From positions 153,384 through 217,383 of the forward strand of contig JACZZP010000021.1 of NCBI GenBank assembly GCA_015183035.1: a stretch of 64,000 bases of DNA, read 5' to 3'. The stretch comes from Meloidogyne chitwoodi. Taxonomy: Eukaryota > Nematoda > Chromadorea > Rhabditida > Meloidogynidae. Of this stretch, positions 1 through 12,369 are shown in pieces; positions within the stretch are counted from its first letter, which is position 1, and every line of letters begins with the position of its first letter. A program made the translations under genes and the position numbers. Under the pieces are notes generated by a model. It was given only the letters and a program-made list of their open reading frames with translations, was not told the origin of the DNA and made no database searches.

Positions 1-709
1 TTTAAATAATAATAATAATAAAATACCATCATAACCAACAAATTCTGAATGGTAAATTTCTAAAGTTTCAAGTAAATTAAATAAATAAAATTCGCGTTCT
101 ATTAATTCATCAAAAAATTGGTGAATAAATGTTTGTTTGCTACAAAAATTTTTTTTATTTATTTAAAAAAATTCCTTCAATAATAATAAAATTAAAAATA
201 ATTTTGAAGACAAAAATAATATCAAAAAAAACGTTTTAAAAAACTTACAAGTTGATGATGCAGCGTTTAACAGATGAATATAATAATTATAAATATTGAA
301 TTATTTAAATATAATTCAATTAATATTTTGTTTGTGCTAACAATTATAGTAATTAATAAATTTTTTTTCTTTTTGTGTTGGATATTAATTTATGCAACTT
401 TTTTATAAGTTCTTCTTGGCCTGAATTATAAAATTATAATTTATACACAATATCAGGACTAAAATAACCATTTTCGAGAAAAGGCCAAAGTTAAATGAAA
501 AGTACAAAAAAATTAAACAAGAAAAAAATGTAAATGTTTTTGTTTTATTTTTGCAACTTTTTTATTGCTCCATTGCTGAATACATTTAACTGACAGGTAC
601 TTTCAATTGCGACACATTAACTACTATAATCCTTACAACCCCCTCTCCGCATTTGTAGAAATGCTTTTTAGCTCATACTCGTACTCTATCTCAGTAGTAC
701 GAGTATTAG

Positions 710-870
710 TTTATAGTATAGTATACAGTTGGTAAAATGTTGTATCAAAAGTCATACCATTCGATTTGTCTTGACGAGCTGAGTCAAATGGTTCTAATCT
801 TTATGGTGCGAAATGCATTGAACCGAGATATTAGGTCCCCAAAAATCCAAAAACCATAGGGGGAGTTTTC
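710..870. repeat. Single arm of a palindromic repeat family
   Basis: This stretch resembles one arm of the long palindromes at 43162-43779 and 60292-61766: a TATAGTATAGTATAC-like end, then GTATCAAAAG, then CATACCATTCGAT and a GACGAGCTGAGTC block, then AAACCATAGGGGGAG. The opposite arm is missing, so it is a truncated copy. It lies in the G1 intron between E3 and E4. Confidence 0.6.
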
Positions 871-1651
871 CAGAAATTCTTTTATATAAAATTAACAAAC
901 CTTAAAATGTTTAATGTATCATAACTTGGATCATTGCTATTTTTAATTTTAGAGAGTTTGTGTTTATTTTTTATAATTATTTTTGATTGATCACGGATTC
1001 GTTTAGAAACAAATTTCTACTACCCAGTTTCTTGCTTCCTTTTCATTATCACTTTCACTCTTCTCAGATTCTTTTTCACTCATATAATCTATTGGATCAT
1101 TTTCATCTTCACTCATCCAAGTTTCATTTTGATTTAAATGAATTATCTTGATTTAAATGAATATCTTGATTAATATGAATTATCTTGATTTAAATGAATT
1201 TCTTGATTTAAATAATTTTCATTTTCAAAAATAGAATCTTCTTGATCGCTGTCTTCTTTGTGTAAATCCTCTCGTCTGTATCCTTCTTCACGATTAAAAT
1301 TTCTTAATTTATTTTTTATATACTTTTTTAATTCTTCTACATATTTATCAAGAGTATTTTTTATATGTATTTATTAGCTTTAAAATAAAAATTTTAAAAA
1401 ATTTTTTATTTTATTTATTTAAAAAAAATAGTTATTAATTTGAAAAAACTTTTTTGTTTTCCTTAATATGAATTATAAATTAAAAAAAAATAAAATATTA
1501 AAAAAAGTTTATGTGTTTCAAACAGGTTTTCTAAGGTGAAAGATAAACTTTCTAAAATTTTGACCTTTATAATTTTATCAATACTCTTTATTAAAAATTT
1601 ATCATTCATCAAATTAAAATTTGTTAGTATTTCATTTCCCTCAGTTCGAAT

Positions 1652-2023
1652 CAGTGATGCAAAAGTTCCAAAATTTCCACGGAACTAGTTCCAGTTCCGG
1701 AACTGCATTTTTAATTTTCATAGTTCCAGTTCCGGAACTATATTTTTAATTTTCATAGTTCCAGTTCCAGTTCCGGAACTTTTGTGGGGTAAAGAACTAG
1801 TTCCGGGCCAGTTCCAGTTCCGGAACTAGTTCCAGAACCAGTTCCAGTTCCAAAAATTTGGTAGTTCCATGGTTCCAGTTCCGAACCAGTTCCAGAAATT
1901 TGTAGTTCCATAGTTCCAGTTCCAAACCGGTTCCAGAAATTTAGTAGTTCCGTAGTTCCAGTTTCGGAACTGGAACTGGAACTGCATAGTTCCGGAACTG
2001 GAACTGGAACTTTTGCATCACTG
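1652..2023. mobile_element. hAT-like nonautonomous element with GTTCCAGTTCCGGAAC minisatellite
   Basis: The ends are perfect inverted repeats, CAGTGATGCAAAAGTTCC and its complement. They are flanked by an exact 8-bp direct repeat, gttcgaat, at 1644-1651 and 2024-2031. CAGTG ends and an 8-bp duplication are the hAT signature. The interior is made of short GTTCCAG/CTGGAAC units. It lies inside coding exon E2 of G1: removing it together with one target copy restores the E2 alignment seen in G5 and G8. Confidence 0.85.
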
Positions 2024-2725
2024 GTTCGAATAATATTTTCAATATCATTTCCATTTGTTTTTAATTCATCATTTTCAATTGAATTTAAAATACGAGCCAA
2101 AAATGACAGTTCAGTAAGTGAAAATTGTTGAATATTGTGAACTTTAAAATTATAAAAAATTTATTTAAAAATAAGAACACCCTTAAGACAGTCAAATAAA
2201 ATAATATTTATTTTCAGTTAGCAATAATAAATATTTTAATGACATTCCTCTATTTATAAAGGAAAAGTACTACTCCTAACAAGCTTTTTATTTAAGTTCA
2301 TAATCAAGTATTAATTTAATTAATTTCAAATTATACCAGGAGGAGGATTGTGCATTACAACATTCATTTGTTGTTGTGTATATTCATGTTCCATTCCAAC
2401 AATCATTTGTTGAAGTAAAAAATAAAACAAAAAATAACAAAAGAAATTTTAAAAAATTTGAAATAATCATTTTATTAAAAAACTCTTTTCAATAACAAAT
2501 TTCTAAAAAATATTTTTTATAAAATTAAATAATGCTTTGGAATTTAACTCTTAAATGAACTTATTTAAATTTATTTTTTAATAGCTAAATAATATCTAGT
2601 AAATAAATTAAATTACCTAATTGATATTAGAATTGTATAGAGGAAATTTTAAAATATTGATTTTTAGAGAAATGAAGAGGCTATTTATTAACAAAGAATT
2701 GAGGGGGAATTTTTCTTGATTTAAT

Positions 2726-2746
2726 ATTGTTGGCAGTATTGACGCA
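2726..2746 (-). promoter_or_regulatory. Conserved upstream block of the family, G1 copy
   Basis: The minus strand reads TGCGTCAATACTGCCAACAA about 256 bases upstream of the E1 start codon. The same block is at a similar distance in the other copies. It may be a promoter or 5' UTR element; no function can be read from sequence alone. Confidence 0.45.
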
Positions 2747-3399
2747 AAGATGAAATTATGTGAGGAGATAGAGTAAATAAATAAATAGAGAAACATACAA
2801 AAAAAATTTGAAAAAATTGTAATGAGTGAATTAGCCAACTTTTAAGTGGAGTGCGACAATTGAGGACTGATAAAAGAGAAAATAAATAAATTTAAAAAAT
2901 TTATTTTCAACTTTTACAAAAAAAACTTTTATTTAAATATTATTTATTAATATTCTCTTAAGTTATTATTTAATTATTTTTGCTAATAATTAAGTTTTTT
3001 TTTATTTTTTAAATGTATATTTGTCCTTTTATTTCTTCTCAAATTTAATATCGTCAATTGCGTATTCCTCCTTTGCGTGCCGCTCTGATTGAGCAAGACA
3101 TTAGTTGCTCTTTTCTCTATAACTAGCTGTTATGCTACAAATCCAGTAATTAAAATAAAAATGTTAGTGAGTAAGACAGACCAACTTTTGAAATACTAGC
3201 CAGCTAAATATGTATAATTTAATTTATTTATAATACCATGCCTTTTATTAGAATATGATTTATTATATTTGAGAAATTAAATATTTAGATAAGATTTAGA
3301 TAATATAAGTTATTTTTTGTAAAAAAAAATTTTTTTGGAATACTTTCTTAATTGGAAACAATTAATCTCACAATAGAAAGAAAAATAAATAAAAAAGGT

Positions 3400-3468
3400 T
3401 ATCAAACTCGGGGAATATAAGCCGAGTGAATAAATTATGGGGCTCTGCGGTCACACTGTCAGAGGCGA
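3400..3468. other. Conserved two-hairpin block downstream of G2
   Basis: In plus orientation a hairpin with ACTCGG/CCGAGT arms is followed by AATAAATTATGG and a second hairpin with GCTCTG/CAGAGG arms. The block is GC-richer than its surroundings and recurs 3' of G3, G5 and G8, with a truncated copy after G4. It may be a structured 3' UTR element or a small RNA gene with an Sm-site-like centre. Shared descent of the duplicated units could also explain it. Confidence 0.4.
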
Positions 3469-4736
3469 TTTTGTTTTAAAAATTATAAAAAAGAGAAAAA
3501 GGGTTTTAGTAAAAAAATTAGAATCATGTCCAGTTTATTAGTCCAATCACATCAAAATTTACGGAACAAACTTAATTATTTTGTAACCACTAATGGAATA
3601 TATGGCTGAACATATTTAATTCCTAAAAAGCAAAACGAAAAAAAAAAAACCGTAAAAATTATTACAGTACGGACATTGGTTTTCTCATTAGATTCATATT
3701 TTTAGGGCCTTTTTAATTGTATATTCAACAATATTTTTGGACTCATAACCTTTTGATTGGACTCATTTTAACTTATAAACTGGACAAGAATCTAAAATTC
3801 TTAAAATTAATTTTTTCAATTGGGACAAATTGAACATCTTTTCTTCAAATTTTTTTTCAATATCTCTTCAATTAAATATGTTGACTCCACCACCACGTCA
3901 ATTTCGACTTGTGACGACTTCCACCGCGTCTACTTCCACCAGAATGGCTACTTTCGCCTGCTTGTGTTGCTAGAATAAAAAAAAAAATATTTAAAAACAT
4001 AAGGGTTGTTTAACAATATGTATATTATGAATCTATTTGAAATATTAATTCAAGCAAGAGGCCCCTTAAGAGATTAAAAAAGGATTCGAATAAAAAAATC
4101 AAAACCGTAATCAGTTCAACTGAATTAAAAATATTATTTTTAATAAAATATGTGTGTTTAAATACCTAAAATCCCACATTTAATTTAATAAATTAAAAAT
4201 AATTACCTTTGAAATTAATAAGTGGAATATAAAAATCAAGATTTGCTCTTGAATATTGTTGCCAAAAGTCACTAAATTTTTTAAATAACGTTCAAGTTGA
4301 TCTTGTCTTCCCACAGCTGAAATATATCAAACTTATTTTGCAAAATTTATAATTATTATTTTATCAATCCAATCCAATATCCCCAAAAGAATTTTCTCAT
4401 TTGTTAAATTTTATAAATTTTATTAACTAGCATTAATAAAAACTTCCGGGTATCTCAACCCCAAGGTCTAATATCCGAAAATTTTTGGAACCAACAACTC
4501 ATTAATAATAATCAATTTTAAATATGTTTTGCTTAAAAGCGTTTTTTAACATTATTTTCTTTTTTTAAAGATAATAAAATACCATGATTGTACAATTCCG
4601 TATTGTAAATTTCTAAATTTTCTATTAAGTCGTACAAATATTTTTCGCGTTGTTCTAATTCAGTTAAAGAAAGATAAACAAATGTTTGATTACTAAAAAG
4701 TTTATTAATTAAAAAAAATATATAAGTATTTTACAA

Positions 4737-5154
4737 TCTATATAAAAGAGAATATTTGTGTGTCTGTTTGTCCGGGTTTTTATAGACAAATGATTGGGGG
4801 AAATGAAAATTGAAGGTAAGGTTTTCAACTTGAAAATAAACTTGAGCTTAAAACTTGAAAATAGTTGATATTAAAGATTAAACTTGAAATTTGATTAAAC
4901 TTATGTTTTTTTTTGACAATATGTGTATTGTCTTGTGTTCGAAATGTTTTAAAGTAATGTTTTTGTTTTATTTTGCTTGGTGTTTTGAATTAAAGAAGTC
5001 TTTGAACCAAATTATGGATAAGTTTATTTAGGTGTTTTTGTTTTGTTCTCAAGGAATGTTTATAAGTATGTATGTTTTTATTGTTCATGCTATTTTAAGT
5101 TTGTGTGTTTTTGCTAGCGGAGAAGGACACCCTAAGGGCGACCAACTCCGCTAG
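4737..5154 (+). mobile_element. Helitron-like nonautonomous element
   Basis: It begins TCTATATAAAAGAG, ends CTAG, and sits between an A (4736) and a T (5155), as Helitrons do. No target duplication is seen. The 3' part can fold, GCTAGCGGAG pairing with CTCCGCTAG, though this hairpin reaches the very end instead of stopping a few bases before it. No coding capacity. It lies in G2 intron 4. Confidence 0.5.
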
Positions 5155-5796
5155 TAATCATATTATTATAAAATAAAATATATGTACTTATATATTAAAA
5201 TAATACTTTTTATTTTCAAAAACTCACCGGAAGATATTCGAATAATTTTTATAAGTAGACTGAGTACGCTTATATAAATTAATTAATATTTTTGTTTGCA
5301 CTAACAAATAATAGAAAATAAATAAATTCTTCTCTTGAAGTGTTGGATCTTTTAATTCATCCAAATAATACTCGACAACGTCTTTGCTGAATTATAAAAG
5401 TAAATTATAATTTATAAATTTAAGACTGAAACAACCTTTTTAAGAAAAAGTGCTAATAAAATGAGAAGTACAAAAATTTATAAAAAAAGAAAAAAAAGTT
5501 TCATGGATTTTTTATTAAGATTTTTTTTACTAATCGATTTACTAACGCATTTTCTGTGAGTCATAAATTTTGGTGTACGGACAAATATTCAACGGACAAC
5601 TCCTTTCCGAGCAGATTAAAAATTTTTTATTAATAAATTAAAGACTAATTTAGGATAATTTTAATGATTATTCTAACATAATAAAATTTTTATTAATTAT
5701 TAAAAGAGAATTTCTGATAAAAGACGAATTTTCTAAGAGAATTTTTGCTCGGAGAGGAATTGTCCAAAAATCTTCCGAGAGAAGTTGAACGGTAAT

Positions 5797-6037
5797 ATAA
5801 CCAGAGCTGTCTCGAAATTTCGATTTTCGACTTTCGAGGTTTTTTCTTTCGATTTCGAAGATTTTGAAAAAATTTTCGATTTTCGTGTTTCGATATTTTT
5901 TTTGTTTCGAGTAAATTTTAAGTTATTTTTTTGCAATAAATATTTATTTTTAAAGCACATTTTCGCTAATTTTGATGCATATTTAGTGCATATTTTGGCA
6001 TATTTTTCATATTTCCGTGCATATTTTGGGCAGCCCT
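5797..6037. repeat. Degenerate composite repeat (TTTCGA-rich and AATATGCA-related)
   Basis: The left half is built of TTTCGA-type units starting near CAGAGCTGTCTCGA. The right half matches the hAT-like element at 16240-16802, including AATATTTATTTTTAAAGCACA, and ends in GGGCAGCCCTA. It reads as two broken elements fused or nested. The ORFs across it are by-products of the repeats. Confidence 0.4.
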
Positions 6038-6050
6038 AATCATAACTCAT

Positions 6051-6274
6051 CAGGGATGGGCAAAATTGGAAAATAAAATACGAAATCCGAAACTTACCTA
6101 AAAATTTCAAAAATTTTTAAAAAAAATTTCAAAATTTCCAAAAATTTCAGAATTTCAGAAAATTTCGGATTTGGTACAAAAAACTGAAATATGAAATCCG
6201 AAATAAAAATGTCATAAAAAATCCGAAATTTCAGAAACTTCCGAAACCCGAACTCCGAAGCTTGCCCATCCCTG
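6051..6274. mobile_element. hAT-like nonautonomous element, CAGGGATGGGCAA ends
   Basis: Inverted ends CAGGGATGGGCAA and TTGCCCATCCCTG, with 8-bp flanks taactcat and caattcat (6 of 8 match). The interior is made of AAATTTCCGAAA-like units. A half copy of the same kind lies at about 17090-17147 inside the G3 insertion. Confidence 0.65.
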
Positions 6275-6959
6275 CAATTCATTCTCATCTCCTATCAATA
6301 AATGATTGGTTGGTTAAAGAAAAAATTAATTTATCTTAATTATGGAGATTAAAAATAACATTTAATAGAAAGTTTAGACTCAAAATAAAAAAAAAAACAA
6401 TGTAAAGTATTTGACAAACATAGTAACCTATAATTTTTTAAAAATACAAAAAAATAAATTTTCCATAAATTCATATACTATATATAATTAACATAACAAC
6501 CTTAGATCGTTTAATGTAGAATAAGTTGAACTAATGCCTTGATGATCACTTTTAAACTTTTTAAAATTTTCTTTTGTCATTATTTTTTGTTGATCAATGA
6601 CTCTTTTAGAAATAAATAATACTGCAAAAATTTCTTTCACTCTCTTCAGGATCTTCCTCATATTCGTCCTCAATCATATAATCATCTTGATATATATTAG
6701 TTTCTTGATCACCTTCATCATCACTTAACGAATAACTTTTTTTATACTCTTTAGTTATTAGTTTATTGTTTATTTGCAAAGCCAATCGAGTTAAATATAT
6801 ATCGAGATTATTTCTATATTGATTCGTTAACTATAAATTTAAATATAAAAAATTGTTTTATTTATTAAAAAATTAAATTTGCCAAACATTTTTTGCTTTA
6901 ATTTGAAGTTGGGTGCCTTCCTTCCTCCCGTCGGGCTTTTGAATCAAAAAAGGATCCCG

Positions 6960-7168
6960 TGTCGAAATAATTCACGTATGCACGTGAATGAATTGTATAC
7001 TTTATACTCTCACCCCATTTTCTCACCCCATTTTTCTCGCCCCATTTTATTTCCTTTTTGTTGGTATTTAAAACCCCAAAAAGTTTTTTCTTATCAGTTG
7101 TCAACAATTTTTCCCGTTTTATTTAATAAATATTTTTAAGACTAGTTTGTTTGTGCTAGGGCGTAACA
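6960..7168 (+). repeat. 5' LTR
   Basis: TG...CA ended repeat that matches 12454-12666 almost base for base. Near its start it has the palindromic CACGTATGCACGTG segment, followed by a C-rich run of CTCACCCCATTTT units. It ends in GTGCTAGGGCGTAACA. Confidence 0.88.
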
Positions 7169-7171
7169 ATT

Positions 7172-7189
7172 TGGCGACCGCGGCAGGAT
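7172..7189 (+). other. Primer-binding site, tRNA-Arg-like
   Basis: TGGCGACCGCGGCAGGAT starts three bases after the 5' LTR. It is the complement of a tRNA 3' end carrying CCA with a GACCGCG-type acceptor, which in animals fits an arginine tRNA. The tRNA identity is inferred from general knowledge and was not matched to a tRNA of this genome. Confidence 0.7.
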
Positions 7190-7339
7190 CTCTCTTCAAT
7201 CATATAAAGAATTTTAAGAAAAAAAAAAAAAATTTTTTTTAATAAAATTTATTATTATTAAATAAAAAATTAAAAAATAAAATTAAATAATTATTTTTAA
7301 TTATTTTCTTCAAATTAATAAAATTACTATTATTATTAA

Positions 7340-10300
7340 CTAGTGGAAGCGTGCTCTACTCAGTAGTGCAGTACATGGGATATTAAGATAACATGGGAAA
7401 CATAAAAAATTTGGAAAGTTAAAAAAATTTTGGGTAAAAAAATATTTATGGGTATTGAAAAGCCCTAACGGGCTTTGGGGCGCGCTTCGCGCGCTGCTAG
7501 AAGTTTTAAATATTCTTGTTAAATGTGCGGGGGTCCCAATGTTTGTTACACCTCGGGCCTTCGGCCCTCGCACCTTCATAATAGTCGATTTCCCATTATC
7601 CCCATGAAATCACGACTTTTTTAAATTTATTTGGCCATTTCAGTGCCACACTCAATTTCGGCACCAAAATGACCATGCCTATTGAATTCACCATACTCGA
7701 TTACCTATTATTCCCTTAAATTCCGTATTATTTTTAAATATTTTTTTATTAGGCTGTTTCATTGCGACATACAACTCTGGCACCATAATAACCTGTCCCA
7801 AAAAATTCCCCATAGTCGATTATGATTATCTCCAATAAATCTCACATTATTTTTGAATAAATATTTAATAGGTCGTTTCAAGGCCACACTCAATTTGGGC
7901 ACGAAAATGACCATGTCCATTGAATTCTCCATACTCGATTATCCATTGTCCCAATGTTTTATCATTCTGATGTTATCAACTCGGGACTTCGGCCCTCAGT
8001 TACAACTTTGCAGATGGATGTCACATCTCGGACCTTCGGCCCTCGGTTCATCATTGCAGATGGCTTGAGTCAAACTTGAGCCACTGAGCCAAACTTGAGC
8101 CAAACCTGAGCCAAACTTGAGCCAAACTTGAGTCAAACTTGATCAAACCTGAGCCAAACATGAGCCAAACCTGAGCCAAACTCTTTTCCCTTAAATAAAA
8201 AAAGTAAAAAAAAATAAATAATAATCGCGCCAGTTAATTGAAGGTGCAGGCAAGAAGAATGAATGAGAGTGAAGAAAAGTGGCTGCTTTTATACTATTAA
8301 TTTCAACTAAAAATTCTTGAAAAAATTTTTTTCGTAAAAAATGTCTTATATGGGGTAAAAATAGCCCCTGAATTCAAATCCAAAGTCAGAAAAATTTTCA
8401 AAAATTTCCTCTCAAAGTTAAAGTCAAAAAACCCATTTAGTCGCGAAACATTTAAAGACTAACTCCCCCAGACTCTAATAAATCAACAACATGTTATATA
8501 TATTCTTAAATCTCATTTAATGTTTTATCAAATGGCATATTTGACACTCAACATTTTGGCACTGAACTGTCCCGTCAACCCATTTCAGTGCCAGATTTGT
8601 GTGTCATCCTACTATAAAATATAAAGATTACTTTTTCATCGAATGATGCATACATGTAGAAAATTTGGACTTATAGATCAAATGCCCATGAAGTTATGGC
8701 TCGGCGAATATATGGGGCGCCCACTCAACTTGGTCAATATTGACCCAAAAAATTAACAAAAAATTTTTTTGGAATCAGCTCGTCAATGGCTTCCAAATAA
8801 TACCTTATTTACTCAAATTACATAATTTTTGTGGATGGCTATTGTTGACCTCAAAATTTTTGATTAAATTTTATACCCAAATTTTTAAAAATTCATAACT
8901 TTTTTAAAAGTAACCTTTTTTGAATATTTTAAAATTTTAATAGGTGTCAAAAAATATTTTTAATTTTTTAAAAATACATTGAGTTCAATCCTATGGCAAA
9001 ACCCCGAAAAATTTTCAAAAAACCGAAAATTTTTGAATTTTCAGAAATTCAACCATAACTACACCAATCTATAAAATTTTTCAATTTTTTCTTCACTGAA
9101 AAAATAAATAATTTTTTTTATATTTCATGAAATTCATTTCATTCCAATCAGACCGAAATTCACAAAGTTAAGGTAAATTGAAGTTTAACCAAAATATTCC
9201 AACAGGGGTACCCCTTTGGCAAAATTTTGTTAAATTTTTTTAAATATTTTATTATAAAAAATCGTCTTTTAAGGGGTAAAATTACACCTTGATCACGAAT
9301 ACATACTCAGGAAAATTTTAAAATTTTTTCAAAAAGTTTGGGTCAAAAAATATTTTGAGTTCTCAATTTCTGACTTATATCTCCCAAAATTTTAACCCGA
9401 GACTCAAGTGGCCAACAAACTTTTTATAGCCGCAACTCATGGCCACAAATTTCTCAACTGCACCAAAAACCCCCGACTTTAATTTCCCATTAAAAAATGC
9501 ATTTTAAATCTTCATCCGGCCATTTCAGTTCCACACTCAAACTTGACACCAAAATGACCATCCTATTGTACTCTCCATAGTCGATAACCTAATATCCCAA
9601 TGTTTTATTCAGATGGATGGAACCTCGGATCTTCGGCCCCGAATAATCATTGCAGATTGGTGTCTCACCTCAAACCTTCGGCCCCATTTCTTTATACAGA
9701 TGGATCACCTCGGGCCTTCGGCCCTCGTTTCTTCACTATAGATGGATCACTTCGGGACTTCTGCCCTCGTTTCTTCATTATATATGGATCACCTCGGGCC
9801 TTCGGCCCTCGGTTCTTTATTACAGATGGATCACCTCGGGCATTCGGCCTTTGTTTCTCATTATAGATGGATCACCTCATAATCCCAAATGTTGACCAAC
9901 CGTAACTTGGTCAAAAATGGCTCAAGAATTTAAATAAAAATATTTTTAGACTCAGCTTTATGAGGGCTTTCAAATGATATATCATTTGCCAATATTACAT
10001 TAATTTTTATGTTGGCCATTTTTGGCTTCAAAATTTTAGATGAGATTTTATGACCAAAACTTAAAAAAATCATAACTTTTTCAAAAGGAACCTTTTTTGA
10101 AAATTTTAAAATACTAATAGGTGTTAAAAATTATGCTTCATTTTATAAAAATACTTTCAATCTGATCCCATGGCAAAAATTCCAAAATTTTTTCGAAAAA
10201 ACCGAAAGATTTCAAATTTTCAAAAAATCGACCCTAACTGCCCCTAACCTCAAAATTTTTCAACTTTTTCTTTATTCAAAAAATAACTAATTTTTTGCTT

Positions 10301-11140
10301 TATTTAATAAGATTTGTTTCATTCAAATCCAATTAAAACTCGCAAAGTTAAGGTCAATTGAAAATTTCCGAAAATATAGCAAAAGGGTTACCCCTTTGGA
10401 AAAATAATGTCAAAATTTTTATTCCGATTTTTTTGAAAAAAATATCTTTTATGAGGTAAAAACACATGCTGAACACGAATAAAATATCAGAAAAATTAAA
10501 AAAAATTTGCCCGCAAAGTTAAGGTCAAATAACTGTTAAAATCCCCATTTCAAGACTCATATCTCCCAAAATCTTAATCCAAGACTCAAATGTCTCACAA
10601 ACATTTTGTAACTACATCTCTCGGCTACAAATACTTCAATTACCTCCAAATCCCCCAGATTCATTCTCGCACTCAAAAATCCAATTTAAAACTTCAACCG
10701 GCCATTTCAGTGCCGCACTCAAACTCTGCACCAAAGTGACCCATCCCAGACATTTTCTCATACTCCAATACTATTTATAAAAAAATAAAAAAATTTTTAT
10801 ATAAAGGCATCAAAAAATCGTATTGTTCAGTACCACACTCATCTCGGGCACCGAAATAACCCTTCCCAAAAAATTCTCCGTATCCATTTACCCATTATCC
10901 CTCCCAACCATTTTTCCCTATAACCCCCCATTCTCTAAATAGCATTTGCAAGATTTGGTCACTGAACTAATTTTACGACAAAATGCCAGCATTTAAAAAG
11001 GGTTGAGAAGGCACTTCGACCCTTAGAATTGAAATTAAAAAAAATTTTTTTTTCCAAAAAAATCCACTAATCGTGGGCCATGATCCTACCAGCAAGACCT
11101 TAACCCCTTTCTATTGAACTTTTTCGAGATAGCAAAAGTG
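7340..11140. repeat. Non-coding internal domain of the LTR element, built from repeats
   Basis: No open gene. A phrase like CATTTCAGTGCCACACTC plus a following block about the Y-shaped phrase CCATACTCGATTA recurs near 7640, 7760, 7880, 9530, 10705 and 10830. A segment at 8760-8960 is repeated, diverged, at 9935-10140. At 8060-8190 are about ten 13-bp GAGCCAAACTTGA units. At 9605-9890 are about six units near 45 bp containing CCTCGGGCCTTCGGCCCTC. A GC-rich hairpin sits near 7460-7500. ORFs at 9600-9895 are read-through of the repeats. Confidence 0.65.
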
Positions 11141-11142
11141 CT

Positions 11143-12369
11143 ATGGTCGTTTTAGTGCCTTGCTACGCCCGCACCAAAAAGTCTATATTTTTCCTATATG
11201 CGCCCCAAAAAGTACCCCCCGACATGTGCAACTTTCAAGGCGACTTACTCAATATTGCAGAACAAGGATTTGGCATACGATCCATAGAGTACCAAAAAAT
11301 GAAAATACAACGATTAATGCGCCGCAATGTTGATGAGCAACAATTTGCGTCTGAACTTACAGCCGCAGAGATAGCTATGAACCAAATCATGGACAATGTC
11401 TTCATCGAAAAATGTCAACAATTCAGAGAAGCAAACCCTACCCTGCAGGCGAGAAAGTTATTCAAGAAGAACAGCATTGTAGCAAGATGGGTCACTGAAT
11501 CAACTATGGAAGTGTATGGGTGCGCAGAAATACCCATGAAACTAATTACACCAAGACCAGTGAAGTCATGCTACAAGTATCTACCCGTCTCGGTAGATTT
11601 ATACAACAGAAATCTCGAGGGATTTTTTGATCAAGAACTGCGAATTCTTACCGTGACATCACCGCCAGCAGATTGTGAACGAAGTCAAATTCATTTTCTG
11701 GAGTACTCAACCGGCAATTGGTCCAGAATAGACACCAAGACAGGTGCAATGGAACGTTTGGACAATCGCGCCATACATCAATTTCATTATAATTTGACGA
11801 CGTACAATGGAATCGACGTTCAACCATTGATTTTTCATGACTGGAATCTCCACTCTGATGAGGTGCCATTTCTACACATCGAAGATGTACCTCAGCTGGA
11901 AGAGTGGAAAGCCACCCAGAAGACAGATGAGCACTTTAGGGCCCTGACTTTGGGAGCCCTGCCAGGGGGACTAAGCGGAGTCGCCATGAATTATATTTCC
12001 AACCTGTGGGAAGCCTTCGTAAGACACTGGATAATAGGCGCCTGTTTATATGCTACTTTTTTGTTTGTCCGAGACTTGCTACTGCCGATACTACTAAATT
12101 TTTTAATAATGCCTACGTTAAGAAGCGTAAATTTACTCAGAGGAAGCAAACAAAAAGCAACACGAGGAAGACCAGCGCTTCGAGACGTGGAACTACGAAA
12201 AGAAACAGGCAGAGCGAAACTCCTGGACCGAAATTTTTCAACACTAACAAGAGTCCGACCCGCGGAACCAACATCCATTGAGCTCCACGAGATTGAAACC
12301 ACTTCAATCAGTTCCTCATCCAACCCATTTGGCCGAAGAATAGGGAACAGGGGCAAAATCGGAAAATAA
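11143..12369 (+). CDS. Envelope-like membrane protein of the LTR element
   Basis: A 408-residue intronless ORF, far richer in GC and in ordinary codon use than its surroundings. It occupies the env position, just before the purine tract and 3' LTR. The first two thirds look like a soluble ectodomain with several Cys and NLT-type glycosylation sites. Around residues 288-325 is a long hydrophobic segment (ACLYATFLFVRDLLLPILL), followed by a basic, Ser-rich tail of about 80 residues. That layout fits the C-terminal half of a retroviral-type envelope glycoprotein. No signal peptide is visible at the first Met, so the N-terminal part may be lost or supplied by splicing. I could not assign it to a named env family. 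It has no internal stop, which in a recently inserted element need not mean function. Confidence 0.55.
   Translation: MVVLVPCYARTKKSIFFLYAPQKVPPDMCNFQGDLLNIAEQGFGIRSIEYQKMKIQRLMRRNVDEQQFASELTAAEIAMNQIMDNVFIEKCQQFREANPTLQARKLFKKNSIVARWVTESTMEVYGCAEIPMKLITPRPVKSCYKYLPVSVDLYNRNLEGFFDQELRILTVTSPPADCERSQIHFLEYSTGNWSRIDTKTGAMERLDNRAIHQFHYNLTTYNGIDVQPLIFHDWNLHSDEVPFLHIEDVPQLEEWKATQKTDEHFRALTLGALPGGLSGVAMNYISNLWEAFVRHWIIGACLYATFLFVRDLLLPILLNFLIMPTLRSVNLLRGSKQKATRGRPALRDVELRKETGRAKLLDRNFSTLTRVRPAEPTSIELHEIETTSISSSSNPFGRRIGNRGKIGK

Larger units (their letters stand above)
1..2470 (-). pseudogene. G1: decayed, left-truncated copy of the secreted multi-exon family (subfamily A)
   Basis: Exons read on the minus strand: E1 2337-2470 (signal peptide), E2 1565-2141, E3 901-about 1378, E4 249-420, E5 27-139. 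E6 and E7 would lie beyond the window. E1 begins with the family signal peptide but has one extra base in an A/T run, so the frame is lost before the hydrophobic core ends. E2 is split by a hAT-like insertion at 1652-2023. E3 has at least two frame changes, one just after its start and one near the family's RNWVVEF-like segment, plus a stop. E4 is out of frame in its middle. E5 is still open. Several independent lesions in a copy whose neighbours keep the reading frame make this a pseudogene. An assembly-error origin for every lesion is unlikely because of the transposon inside the coding exon. Confidence 0.75.
2471..3871. other. Spacer between G1 start and G2 end
   Basis: No gene seen. The part next to G1 is its 5' flank and matches the flanks of the other family copies, including the block at 2726-2746. 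The part next to G2 is its 3' flank and carries the two-hairpin block at 3400-3468. The remainder is AT-rich filler. Confidence 0.5.

Noticed and set aside
4440..4500. Recurring CCGGATAT/GAAAATTTTCGG-type phrase in intron 5 of G2, G3, G4 and G5
   Set aside because: Positionally equivalent in the copies, so it is inherited intron sequence and not evidence for repeated insertion; a gene or RNA role is not supported.
8060..8190. Regular short direct repeats that could suggest a CRISPR array
   Set aside because: Units are contiguous 13-mers with no unique spacers, inside a eukaryotic LTR element.
9600..9895. Two overlapping ORFs with repeated SGLRPS or SPRAFGPR motifs
   Set aside because: They follow a 45-bp tandem repeat in the LTR element's non-coding interior; both frames look equally ordered.
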